Notes under the pieces: generated by a model
Told to the model about the DNA's origin: nothing
The model's input: the letters and a program-made list of their open reading frames with translations, nothing else
Databases searched by the model: none
Source: Opitutia bacterium
GTDB lineage: Bacteria > Verrucomicrobiota > Verrucomicrobiia > Opitutales > UBA953
Assembly: GCA_021204635.1 (NCBI GenBank)
Contig: JAJPZB010000142.1
Span: 1-7,779 of the forward strand
Reading direction: 5' to 3'
DNA length: 7,779 nt
Position numbers and translations under genes: made by a program
In this document: in pieces, positions 1 to 6,006 of the stretch
Layout of the letters: every line of letters starts with the position of its first letter
Position numbering within the stretch: position 1 is the stretch's first letter

Positions 1-71
1 ACACACTCCCTCACCGCTATCGCGGTCCCCTCCCGCTAACTTAGCGGGAGAATTTCGCGCACTACGTGCGC
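1..71 (-). repeat. Three-hairpin repeat core, copy 1 (may continue past the window edge)
   Basis: The reverse complement of 1-60 matches 4757-4814 with one substitution and a 2-nt indel. The unit contains three adjacent inverted repeats. ACCGC (13-17) pairs with GCGGT (22-26) around a TATC loop. CTCCCGCTAA (30-39) pairs perfectly with TTAGCGGGAG (41-50) around one central base. GCGCAC (57-62) pairs with GTGCGC (66-71). Compared with copy 2, the only substitution in the matched part falls in the first hairpin's loop. The third hairpin differs in sequence but still pairs in both copies. It has no credible reading frame and resembles a REP- or MITE-like palindromic element, though I cannot assign a family. 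The left boundary is unknown because the match runs to base 1. Confidence 0.85.
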
Positions 72-94
72 TCTAATAATTACAATCCCACCCT

Positions 95-284
95 GCCACC
101 ACCAACCCATTTTCACCACAGTCTCACCACAAACCCAATCGCCACCACTAACCCGCCTGCCAATTTCCGTGAGGGACGTTAGTCCCGAACAAATCCGTGT
201 GACATCCCCTGCGGAACTTTGCCGCCACCTCCAAGCCCAATCGCCACCACCAACCCTGCCCTTTCCCCTTCTCACCACCAACCC
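95..284 (-). repeat. GGGTTGGTGGT-type repeat arm downstream of ettA
   Basis: On the plus strand this stretch holds degenerate copies of a 13-14 bp word, CCACCACCAACCC preceded by G or T. They lie at 95-108, 124-136 (variant CACCACAAACCC), 141-154 (one change), 243-256 and 272-284. Two pairs of copies are 29 bp apart. Between them sits a hairpin, GGGAC (173-177) with loop GTTA and GTCCC (182-186), and a GCGGAACTTTGCCGC segment near 211-225 related to GCGGCACTTGCCGC seen elsewhere in the window. The minus strand, which is the ettA sense strand, is the G-rich one. The array starts about 6 bp past the ettA stop codon, and no hairpin plus T-tract terminator is visible between them. No gene is supported in 1-289. 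Confidence 0.8.
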
Positions 285-289
285 GTGCC

Positions 290-1966
290 TTAGCGCGAGA
301 AGTGGCGGTATTTTATGCGGTGCGGGTGGTCGTTGTCGTGGCCGAGGCGTTTGCGCAACTCGGCTTCGTAGGAGGAATAATTGCCCTCGTGCCAATAAAT
401 TTTTGAATCGCCCTCAAAGGCGAGAATATGCGTTGCGACGCGGTCGAGGAACCAGCGGTCGTGGGTGATGACGACGGCGCAGCCTGCGAAGGCGTTGAGA
501 GCGTCTTCGAGCGCGCGAATTGTGTTGACATCGAGGTCGTTTGTCGGCTCGTCGAGCAAGAGTACGTTTGCGCCGCTTTTCAGGATTCGCGCGAGGTGCA
601 CGCGGTTTCGCTCTCCGCCCGAGAGGAGGCCGACGAGCTTTTGCTGTTCTGCGCCGGTGAAGCCGAATCTTGCCGCGTATTGCCGCGCGGGCACACGCGC
701 TTTTCCGAGTTCCACGATTTCGTTGCCGTCGGAAATCACTTCCCAGAGGCGCTTCGAGTTGTCGAGCGCGTCGCGCAGCTGATTGACGTATGCGAGTTTC
801 ACGGTTTCGCCGAGCGTGAGCGTGCCGGCGTCGGGTTTTTCTTCGCCTGTGATAATTTTGAAAAGCGTGGTTTTGCCCGCGCCGTTTGGCCCGATTACGC
901 CGACGATTCCGCCTGCGGGAAGCGTGAAATTTGCGTTCTCGAACAAGATTTTGTCGCCGTAGCCCTTGGTCAGATTTTTCGCGACGATGACCTTTTCTCC
1001 AAGCCTCGGGCCTGCGGGGATAAAAATTTCCATCGTCTTTTCCTGCGTGCGTTCGTCTTGCGCGAGCATTGCCTCGTATGCGCGAAGCCGTGCCTTGTTT
1101 TTTGCGAGGCGCCCGCTTGGCGACGTCGCAGCCCATTGGCGTTCGCGCTCCATCGTTTTTTGCCGCGCCGAGGCGACTTTTTCCTCGGAGGCGAGGCGCT
1201 TTTCCTTTTGCGCGAGCCACGAAGAATAATTGCCTTTCCACGGGATGCCGTAGCCGCGATCGATTTCGAGAATCCAGCCGGCGACGTTGTCAAGAAAATA
1301 TCTGTCGTGGGTTATCGCGATGACGGTGCCTTTGTATTGGTGGAGGTGGCGTTCGAGCCAGTCTATCGTCTCGGCGTCGAGGTGGTTTGTCGGTTCGTCG
1401 AGCAGGAGGATGTCGGGTGCTTTGAGCAGGAGGCGGCAGAGTGCGACGCGGCGTTTTTCGCCTCCGGAGAGCGTAGATGCGAGCGCGTTTTCCTCGGGGC
1501 AGCGCAGCGCGTCCATCGCCATTTCTATGCGCGAATCGAGGTCCCATGCGCCGGCGGCGTCGAGTTTTTCCTGAATTTCGCCCTGCTCTGCGAGGATTTT
1601 TTCCTGCTCTGCGGGGTCGTCGGTTTCGCCGAGTTTCACGAATGTTTCGTCGTAGCTGTCAAGCAATTTCCGCGTTTCTGCGACGCCTTCTTCCACGCAT
1701 TCGCGGACGGTTTTTGCGGGGTCGAGTTGGGGTTCCTGCTCCAAGTATCCGATTGAATATCCGGGCACGCACGAGACGCTGCCGTCAAATTGCTTATCGA
1801 CGCCCGCCATTATCTTCAAGAGCGTGGATTTTCCCGAGCCGTTTACGCCGAGGACGCCGATTTTCGCGCCGTAGAAATACGATAACGAAATGTCTTTGAG
1901 GAGCGGCTTTTTCTCAAAGCTTTTTGAGAGCCGCGACATCGTGTAGATGATTTTTTCTTCTGCCAT
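290..1966 (-). CDS. ettA: EttA, ABC-F translational throttle ATPase
   Basis: This is a soluble twin-ATPase ABC-F protein of 558 residues, close to E. coli EttA (about 555). The family binds the ribosomal E site and gates entry into elongation according to the ATP/ADP state. Domain 1 has Walker A GVNGSGKST (40-48), signature LSGGE (166-170) and Walker B LLLDEPTNHLD (187-197). The short arm typical of EttA lies around 95-140. The interdomain P-site tRNA-interaction linker, charged and helical, spans about 245-315. Domain 2 has Walker A GPNGAGKTT (359-367), LSGGE (448-452) and LLLDEPTNDLD (469-479). The C-terminal RIKY motif matches EttA. The frame is open for 54 codons further upstream and overlaps the end of der, but homology begins at MAEEKIIYTMSRLSK, so I place the start at 1966; no strong ribosome-binding site is visible there. 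It lies 133 bp after der on the same strand and is probably co-transcribed. All ATPase motifs are intact. Assignment to EttA rather than Uup or YheS rests on the full-length resemblance. Confidence 0.95.
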   Translation of the reverse strand: MAEEKIIYTMSRLSKSFEKKPLLKDISLSYFYGAKIGVLGVNGSGKSTLLKIMAGVDKQFDGSVSCVPGYSIGYLEQEPQLDPAKTVRECVEEGVAETRKLLDSYDETFVKLGETDDPAEQEKILAEQGEIQEKLDAAGAWDLDSRIEMAMDALRCPEENALASTLSGGEKRRVALCRLLLKAPDILLLDEPTNHLDAETIDWLERHLHQYKGTVIAITHDRYFLDNVAGWILEIDRGYGIPWKGNYSSWLAQKEKRLASEEKVASARQKTMERERQWAATSPSGRLAKNKARLRAYEAMLAQDERTQEKTMEIFIPAGPRLGEKVIVAKNLTKGYGDKILFENANFTLPAGGIVGVIGPNGAGKTTLFKIITGEEKPDAGTLTLGETVKLAYVNQLRDALDNSKRLWEVISDGNEIVELGKARVPARQYAARFGFTGAEQQKLVGLLSGGERNRVHLARILKSGANVLLLDEPTNDLDVNTIRALEDALNAFAGCAVVITHDRWFLDRVATHILAFEGDSKIYWHEGNYSSYEAELRKRLGHDNDHPHRIKYRHFSR

Positions 1967-2099
1967 TTGCGCGCAATTTTTCCGCGAAAATAGGTGTGCG
2001 CCCCGACGCGACGCGAGGAAATTTTGGCGTGTGGCGCAGGCGTGGAAAAGCCCGCTCGTTTTGCGTACGGGAAAAGCAGATCGCAACTGCGGCAAAAAT

Positions 2100-3677
2100 T
2101 TAGCGCTTGACAGAGCGTTTCCGCGCAACGGGTTTCTTCCCCGCCCCGCCGCGCGCCGGAGTTTTTTTCGGGCTCAGGCTCATGCGCGAATTTCCGCGCG
2201 AAACTGCGGTTGAAACGCCGCCGACAGTCTCGGATTGCTGGGCGGCAAAAAACGTCCGCTCCTGCTTCGGCTTGCCGACAAAATCGAATTTCACCGGCAC
2301 GCCGCCGAGGTCAAATGCCGCGTAGAATTTCGACAGCAAAAAGCGCTCGTAGGAATCGTCGATTTTTTCTTCGGAATTGCAAAACAGCCGCACGCGTAGC
2401 GGTTTGTTGCCGGTCTGCACCGCATAGTAACATTTGAAGCGGCGGCCGCTGACCATGCGCGGCGGGTTCATCTCCATCGTGTCGTGCAACACGCGGTTTA
2501 TCGCGCCCGTCGGAAGCTTTGCATTCAGCCGCGCGAAGAGCGAAACGGCTTCTTCGAGCATGGTCTCGACGCGGTATCCGTCTTTCGCGGACGTGAACAA
2601 AATTTTCGACCCTGGCAAGAAAAAAAGCTCTTTGCCGACGGCGTTGGCAAAGACGCGGCGAAAATCGTCCTCGCTCTCGTAGTCGCCGAAAGACTTTCCG
2701 GCGGCAAAGCGGCTCCGCGCCAAATCCCATTTGTTCACGACGACGATGAGCCCTGTGCCCGACTTTATCAGCTGGCCGGCGAGCTGTTTGTCCAACTTGG
2801 TCACGCCCGTCGTCGCGTCGATGATCAAAAAGCAAACGTCGGCGCTGTTGATTGCGTCGTCTGTTCTCAGCGCGGAGAAATATTCGAGCGAATCGAATTT
2901 GTTGCGCGCGCGGCGGCCGGCGGTGTCGATGAGATCGAAGCGGACGTGGTCGCCGGACTTTGTCGTGTAGTCGAGGCGGGATTTTATCGGGTCGCGCGTC
3001 GTGCCGGCGACTTCGCTGACGATCAGCCGCGCCTCTTTCAGGAGCGCGTTTCCAAGCGAGCTCTTGCCGACGTTTGGCCTGCCGGCGAGGCAAATTCTTA
3101 TGGGATTGTCGCCGGCGTTTTCCCCCGCGTTGTCGCCGCTGTCGGCATCGGGGTTCGCGGGCCCGATTTGCGCCATGATTTCATTTTTCAAAAAATCGAT
3201 GCCGCGATTGTGCTCTGCGGAAATCATCACGGGCGTCCCGAAACCGAGATTGAAAAAATCGCCCTGTGCCATTTTTCTCTCGTCGTTGTCAACTTTATTC
3301 ACGGCGAGAATCACCTTTTTGTCGTAGCGGCGCAGGCGCTCGGCAACTTCGAGGTCGAGCGGCGTACAACCCTGCGAAACGTCGGTGACGAGGATGACGA
3401 GTTCTGCCGCCTGAATCGCGAATGCCACCTGCTCTTCCACCGCTTCCGCGATAACTTTCGGCGTGGAATCCTCGGTAAAAAGCCCGATGCCGCCGGTGTC
3501 CATCAGCAGATAATCGCCGTCGGCGACGCGCTCGGTTATCAAATCTCTGGTCACGCCAGGCATGTCGTGGACGATGGAAACCCTGCGCCCGACGAGGCGG
3601 TTGAAGAGGCGGCTTTTGCCGACATTCGGGCGACCGACTATCGCAACGCTGCGCGGAATCTCATTTTGCTTGGACAT
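2100..3677 (-). CDS. der: Der (EngA), tandem-domain ribosome assembly GTPase
   Basis: Der is a double-G-domain GTPase required for 50S ribosomal subunit maturation. The 525-residue product is longer than E. coli Der (about 490). G domain 1 has GRPNVGKS (15-22), the TRD switch (43-45), DTGG (60-63) and NKVD (127-130). G domain 2 has GRPNVGKS (199-206), TTRD (226-229), DTAG (251-254) and NKWD (315-318). A KH-like C-terminal domain follows, with a PPRMVSGRRFKCYYA stretch and DSYERFLLSKFY near 410-470. The linker between the G domains (about 175-191) is acidic with a repetitive DNAGENAGDN character. The last 25 or so residues are strongly basic (KKTPARGGAGKK and similar), as expected for an rRNA-binding tail. 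The start at 3677 puts the first P-loop at residue 15, as in the family. A GGGGG run about 8 nt upstream is at best a weak ribosome-binding site. ettA follows in the same direction. Confidence 0.97.
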   Translation of the reverse strand: MSKQNEIPRSVAIVGRPNVGKSRLFNRLVGRRVSIVHDMPGVTRDLITERVADGDYLLMDTGGIGLFTEDSTPKVIAEAVEEQVAFAIQAAELVILVTDVSQGCTPLDLEVAERLRRYDKKVILAVNKVDNDERKMAQGDFFNLGFGTPVMISAEHNRGIDFLKNEIMAQIGPANPDADSGDNAGENAGDNPIRICLAGRPNVGKSSLGNALLKEARLIVSEVAGTTRDPIKSRLDYTTKSGDHVRFDLIDTAGRRARNKFDSLEYFSALRTDDAINSADVCFLIIDATTGVTKLDKQLAGQLIKSGTGLIVVVNKWDLARSRFAAGKSFGDYESEDDFRRVFANAVGKELFFLPGSKILFTSAKDGYRVETMLEEAVSLFARLNAKLPTGAINRVLHDTMEMNPPRMVSGRRFKCYYAVQTGNKPLRVRLFCNSEEKIDDSYERFLLSKFYAAFDLGGVPVKFDFVGKPKQERTFFAAQQSETVGGVSTAVSRGNSRMSLSPKKTPARGGAGKKPVARKRSVKR

Positions 3678-3904
3678 AAATTTGCCCCCGACTTTCGCAG
3701 ATTGCGCCTCGCAAGTCGAAACGATTTTGCACGGTCAAAATTTGTACGGGCGGAGAAAGTAAATTCGCGCGCGCGGCGGCAAATTTTTGAAAACGGTAAG
3801 AGTTGCCCTGCCGAATTTTGCCCGAAATGTAGAAATAAAAAATGCCTGAAAAAGCGGAAAAAGTTTTGCGCAGAATTTTTTTTGAAAAAATTCAAAAAAA
3901 CGGG

Positions 3905-3933
3905 TTGACAATTTTCAAAAATTGCAATGCATT
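3905..3933 (+). promoter_or_regulatory. Candidate sigma-70-like promoter of the HTH gene with overlapping palindrome
   Basis: A perfect -35 hexamer TTGACA lies at 3905-3910. A 17-bp spacer leads to a poor -10, TGCATT (3928-3933). If used, it would start transcription near 3940, leaving almost no leader and cutting into the ribosome-binding site, so the true -10 may differ. The palindrome CAATTTT (3909-3915) with AAAATTG (3918-3924) overlaps the end of the -35 and would suit a repressor site, possibly of the adjacent DNA-binding protein itself. This is inferred from sequence only. Confidence 0.35.
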
Positions 3934-3934
3934 T

Positions 3935-3940
3935 GAGGAA
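3935..3940 (+). promoter_or_regulatory. Ribosome-binding site deciding the HTH gene start
   Basis: GAGGAA ends 4 nt before the ATG at 3945. It favours that start over the in-frame ATG at 3927, which lacks such a site and would add six residues (MHLRNV). Confidence 0.7.
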
Positions 3941-3944
3941 CGTT

Positions 3945-4403
3945 ATGGAAAACACCGATAATACACAGCAAATCGACAAAGAGCTCGAAGCGTTGAAGGA
4001 AAAACTTCTCGCTGACGCTCGCAAAAAAATAGAAAAAAAGAGCGAGGCACTGCGTGCCAAGATCGCCAAGCAGGTTGCGGCTCGCGCCGCCTGCGCCCAG
4101 AGCAAGGCCGAATTGAAGGCTAAGGCGCTGGAAGTCGTGGCGAAATCGGGCTTCAAAAACGCCGCCGAGCTCCTGCGGGCTATCACCCCCGCATTGCCGC
4201 TCTCGGATCGCCGGAAGCTCGGAGTAACCGCTCCAAAGCAAGCGGTCACACGCCGCGGCCCCGGCAAAGGATTGACGCCGGAAGAGCGCGCCGAGATCTA
4301 CCGTCTCCGCCAAGAGGGGGCTTCTGCGAAAGAAGTCGCAGAAAGATTCCACCTCGCGGTAAACACGGTTTACAACATGGGCAAAAAGCCCCGCGAGCAA
4401 TAA
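3945..4403 (+). CDS. Small coiled-coil / helix-turn-helix protein of unknown function
   Basis: I do not recognise this 152-residue protein as a named family. Residues about 8-67 are a highly charged Lys/Glu/Ala-rich helix likely to form a coiled coil, with no proline until P82. A middle segment (about 68-100) is followed by a basic hinge, RRGPGKG (103-109). The C-terminus has a helix-turn-helix pattern: LTPEERAEIYRLRQEG (110-125), then SAKEVAERF (127-135) and a recognition-helix candidate, LAVNTVYNMGKK (137-148), resembling the C-terminal HTH of resolvases or Trp-repressor-like folds. An N-terminal oligomerisation helix plus C-terminal DNA reader is the plan of nucleoid-associated proteins and some small regulators, so a DNA-binding role is likely but its target is unknown. 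No membrane segment or signal peptide is visible. The gene is monocistronic: it has its own upstream signals, diverges from der, and ends 28 bp before a strong terminator. Confidence 0.8.
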   Translation: MENTDNTQQIDKELEALKEKLLADARKKIEKKSEALRAKIAKQVAARAACAQSKAELKAKALEVVAKSGFKNAAELLRAITPALPLSDRRKLGVTAPKQAVTRRGPGKGLTPEERAEIYRLRQEGASAKEVAERFHLAVNTVYNMGKKPREQ

Positions 4404-4431
4404 TCCGCGCAAATAGAACTTCTACAAAAGT

Positions 4432-4463
4432 GAGCGACCTCCCGCAGGTCGCTCTCTTTTTTT
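4432..4463 (+). terminator. Rho-independent terminator of the HTH gene
   Basis: A perfect 9-bp stem, GAGCGACCT (4432-4440) with AGGTCGCTC (4446-4454), encloses a 5-nt loop (CCCGC). It is followed by TC and seven T residues (4457-4463). It lies 28 bp past the stop codon of the HTH gene. Confidence 0.93.
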
Positions 4464-4620
4464 AGTCTCCCCAAAACAAGAAATTAAAAATTTCCCAAGC
4501 AAAACTTTTCGCCCCATTAGAACAAGTGTTCAACCCGGAAGCCCCATATTTCCCGCAGATTTTCAGAAATTAAAATCCCTACCCTTTTCACATTTTATTT
4601 GTACGAGAGCGCTCTGTTGT
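4464..4620. other. AT-rich spacer with no gene
   Basis: I see no coding region here. Two small palindromes are present: GAACA-AG-TGTTC (4520-4531) and AGAGCGCTCT (4606-4615). The latter sits just before the G-rich repeat arm and might mark its outer edge. Nothing else in the stretch is assignable. Confidence 0.5.
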
Positions 4621-4740
4621 TGTGAGATTTGGGTTGGAGGCACGGGTTAGTGGCGAAAGTTGGGTTGGTGGTGAGCGAGTCGGTGGTGGGAAGCGAGTCG
4701 GTGGTGAGATTGAGATGCTTGTGGCTGGTTAGTGGTGGAA
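4621..4740 (+). repeat. G-rich repeat arm (GGGTTGGTGGTGAG words)
   Basis: The plus strand carries degenerate words: GGGTTGGAGG (4631-4640), GGGTTAGTGG (4644-4653), GGGTTGGTGGTGAG (4662-4675), and an exact 15-bp direct repeat, AGCGAGTCGGTGGTG, at 4674-4688 and 4692-4706 with an 18-bp period. GGTTAGTGGTGG ends the arm at about 4738. The sequence around 4641-4657 (CACGGGTTAGTGGCGA) corresponds to the minus strand near 274-289, next to ettA. The G-rich strand is the sense strand of the upstream HTH gene, as in the other two arms lying downstream of genes. Short open frames across it are repeat-encoded and not credible genes. Confidence 0.8.
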
Positions 4741-4744
4741 TTCC

Positions 4745-4814
4745 TCGCGCATTTATGCGCGATTCTCCCGCTAAGTTAGCGGGAGGGGACCGCGTTAGCG
4801 GTGAGGGAGTGTGT
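4745..4814 (+). repeat. Three-hairpin repeat core, copy 2
   Basis: Three consecutive palindromes. TCGCGCA (4745-4751) pairs with TGCGCGA (4756-4762) around TTTA. CTCCCGCTAA (4765-4774) pairs with TTAGCGGGAG (4776-4785) around one base. ACCGC (4789-4793) pairs with GCGGT (4798-4802) around GTTA. A tail GAGGGAGTGTGT (4803-4814) follows. Positions 4757-4814 match the reverse complement of 1-60 with one substitution and one 2-nt indel, which is much higher conservation than in the flanking arms. This suggests either recent spread or selection on the hairpins. It separates a G-rich arm on the left from a C-rich arm on the right. Confidence 0.88.
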
Positions 4815-4840
4815 TCGTTGAACGTCGCCTGACTTGCTCT

Positions 4841-4945
4841 CCACCACCAACAACCCAAATCTCACCACCAACCCCTCCGAAATAATCTCACCACAAACTC
4901 CCGTGGCACTTGCCGCCACCACCAACCCGCCACCGACCACCGATC
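4841..4945 (-). repeat. C-rich repeat arm upstream of hldD (G-rich on the minus strand)
   Basis: Plus-strand words are CCACCACCAACAACCC (4841-4856), CTCACCACCAACCCC (4861-4875), CTCACCACAAAC (4887-4898) and GCCACCACCAACCC (4915-4928), tapering into CCACCGACCACCG. Positions 4861-4882 are the exact complement of 7750-7771, and 4905-4928 the exact complement of 7672-7695. This arm is therefore the inverted relative of the array after the nucleotidyltransferase gene. The two copies differ by an internal length difference of roughly 30 bp. The arm ends about 60 bp before the hldD start. Confidence 0.82.
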
Positions 4946-4969
4946 ACTGTCACCGTGTGGAACTTTTGT

Positions 4970-4998
4970 TTGAAGCGGCGCGGGCGAGAGCGTAATCT
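4970..4998 (+). promoter_or_regulatory. Weak candidate promoter for the hldD operon
   Basis: TTGAAG (4970-4975), a 17-bp gap and TAATCT (4993-4998) form a poor sigma-70-like pair immediately after the repeat arm. The predicted start near 5005 would give an almost leaderless message, and only a weak GCGGG precedes the ATG at 5008. I list it because it is the best pair I could find between the repeat and the gene. Confidence 0.2.
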
Positions 4999-5007
4999 CT
5001 GCGGGCG

Positions 5008-6006
5008 ATGCACGATTTATCAAGAGGAAAAATTCTCGTAACGGGCGGCTCCGGTCTTATCGGGAGCGCCATTATCGCGCGGCTCAACGCGCTTGGCTTG
5101 GAAAACATTCTCGTCACCGACAAACTCGGCGAAGACCTGCGCTACCGCAATCTCGTCCCGCTGAAATTTGCCGACTACATGGAATATGAAGATTTCGAGG
5201 CGCGGCGCGCGGCGAACCCGAAGCTTTTCAGCGATGTCAAGACAATTTTCCACCTCGGCGCCTGCTCTGCGACGACGGAGAAAAATTGCACCTACCTCAT
5301 CCATAACAATTACGAATACACGAAGTCGCTCGCGGCATGGGCGCTTTCCAACGGCGCGCGCTTTGTCTATGCGTCGTCGGCGGCGACATACGGGAACGGC
5401 GACAACGGCATGGACGACGAGCAGCCGATCGAGCCGCTGAAACCACTCAACATGTATGGCTATTCCAAGCACCTTTTCGACTTGCACGCGCTTCGCAACG
5501 GATATTTGCAGCAAATAACGGGGATTAAATATTTCAACGTTTTCGGACCAAACGAAAACCACAAGGCGAACATGGTCAGCATGGTTTTCCGCGCGTTTCA
5601 CCAAATTCGCGAAACCGGCACCGTGAAACTTTTCAAAAGCTACAAGCCCGAATACGCAGACGGTTGCCAGAAGCGCGATTTTCTCGGCGCGAAAGAGGCG
5701 GCGGCGATAACCGTGCACCTCGCGCAAAACAAAGAGGCGACGGGGCTTTTCAACGTCGGCGCGGGAAAGGCGCGAACCTGGCTCGAGCTCGTGCGCCCGA
5801 TTTTCAAGGCAATGGGCAGGCCCGAAAAAATTGAGTTCATCGAAATGCCCGAATCGCTGCGCCCCCAATATCAATATTTCACGCAGGCAAAAATCGACAA
5901 ACTCGCGCGATTTGGCAGCACAAAATTCCTCGTCCCCTTGGAAGAATCTGTCGCCGATTACGTGAAAAACTACCTTATTCCCGACAAACATCTCGGCGAG
6001 GAATGA
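5008..6006 (+). CDS. hldD: HldD (RfaD/GmhD), ADP-L-glycero-D-manno-heptose 6-epimerase
   Basis: HldD converts ADP-D-glycero-D-manno-heptose to ADP-L-glycero-D-manno-heptose, the activated heptose used to build the LPS inner core. It is a cytoplasmic extended short-chain dehydrogenase with a bound nicotinamide cofactor. The 332-residue product (E. coli about 310) has the Rossmann motif GGSGLIGS (13-20), FHLGACSATTE (81-91) matching the family's FHEGACSSTTE, YASSAATYG (121-129), and catalytic Tyr150/Lys154 in YGYSK. Lys186 in GPNENHK corresponds to the additional catalytic lysine of E. coli HldD. KRDF and RPQYQYFTQA also match the family. The start adds eight residues before the first strand (KILVTGG); no later start is usable. 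It is first in a three-gene operon, and its TGA overlaps the aroE ATG. No residue expected of an active enzyme appears to be missing. Its presence implies a heptose-containing lipopolysaccharide or S-layer glycan. Confidence 0.93.
   Translation: MHDLSRGKILVTGGSGLIGSAIIARLNALGLENILVTDKLGEDLRYRNLVPLKFADYMEYEDFEARRAANPKLFSDVKTIFHLGACSATTEKNCTYLIHNNYEYTKSLAAWALSNGARFVYASSAATYGNGDNGMDDEQPIEPLKPLNMYGYSKHLFDLHALRNGYLQQITGIKYFNVFGPNENHKANMVSMVFRAFHQIRETGTVKLFKSYKPEYADGCQKRDFLGAKEAAAITVHLAQNKEATGLFNVGAGKARTWLELVRPIFKAMGRPEKIEFIEMPESLRPQYQYFTQAKIDKLARFGSTKFLVPLEESVADYVKNYLIPDKHLGEE

Larger units (their letters stand above)
3678..3944. promoter_or_regulatory. Divergent AT-rich intergenic region between der and the HTH gene
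   Basis: This 267-bp region must carry the control signals for der (leftward) and the HTH gene (rightward). Its right third is rich in A and T tracts, including a 9-bp inverted repeat, GAATTTTTT (3873-3881) with AAAAAATTC (3885-3893). That repeat is more likely intrinsically bent DNA than a terminator, because its stem is nearly all A-T. I found no convincing -10/-35 pair on the minus strand for der. A TTGACC on that strand, about 60 nt before the der start, has no acceptable -10. Confidence 0.5.

Noticed and set aside
95..284. CRISPR array
   Set aside because: The repeated words are short (13-14 bp), degenerate and irregularly spaced, with no unique spacers of uniform length and no cas genes.
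428..1756. Open frame of 442 codons on the plus strand, antisense to ettA
   Set aside because: It lies wholly within ettA, whose motifs are intact. Its translation is Cys/Phe/Arg-rich without any recognisable domain, as expected of a mirror frame in GC-rich DNA.
1967..2128. Upstream extension of ettA by 54 codons, overlapping the der stop
   Set aside because: The extra residues do not resemble EttA, and family homology starts at the ATG at 1966.
3873..3893. 9-bp inverted repeat GAATTTTTT/AAAAAATTC as a bidirectional terminator
   Set aside because: It sits upstream of two divergent genes where no transcript is expected to end, and its almost pure A-T stem is unstable. Bent promoter DNA is more likely.
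2484..3908. Open frame of 474 codons antisense to der
   Set aside because: It is the complement of a highly conserved GTPase gene and has no motif of its own. Its length is a codon-usage artefact.
4520..4531. GAACAAGTGTTC, which fits the GAAC-N4-GTTC core of a Gram-positive-type LexA (SOS) box
   Set aside because: It lies between a terminator and a repeat, with no SOS-type gene next to it and almost 480 bp before hldD. A short palindrome like this is expected by chance.
4595..4858. Short open frames on both strands over the composite repeat (also 36-395 and 4629-4832)
   Set aside because: Their translations simply follow the repeat words, for example runs of Thr-Thr and Ser-Val-Val, and they lack ribosome-binding sites.
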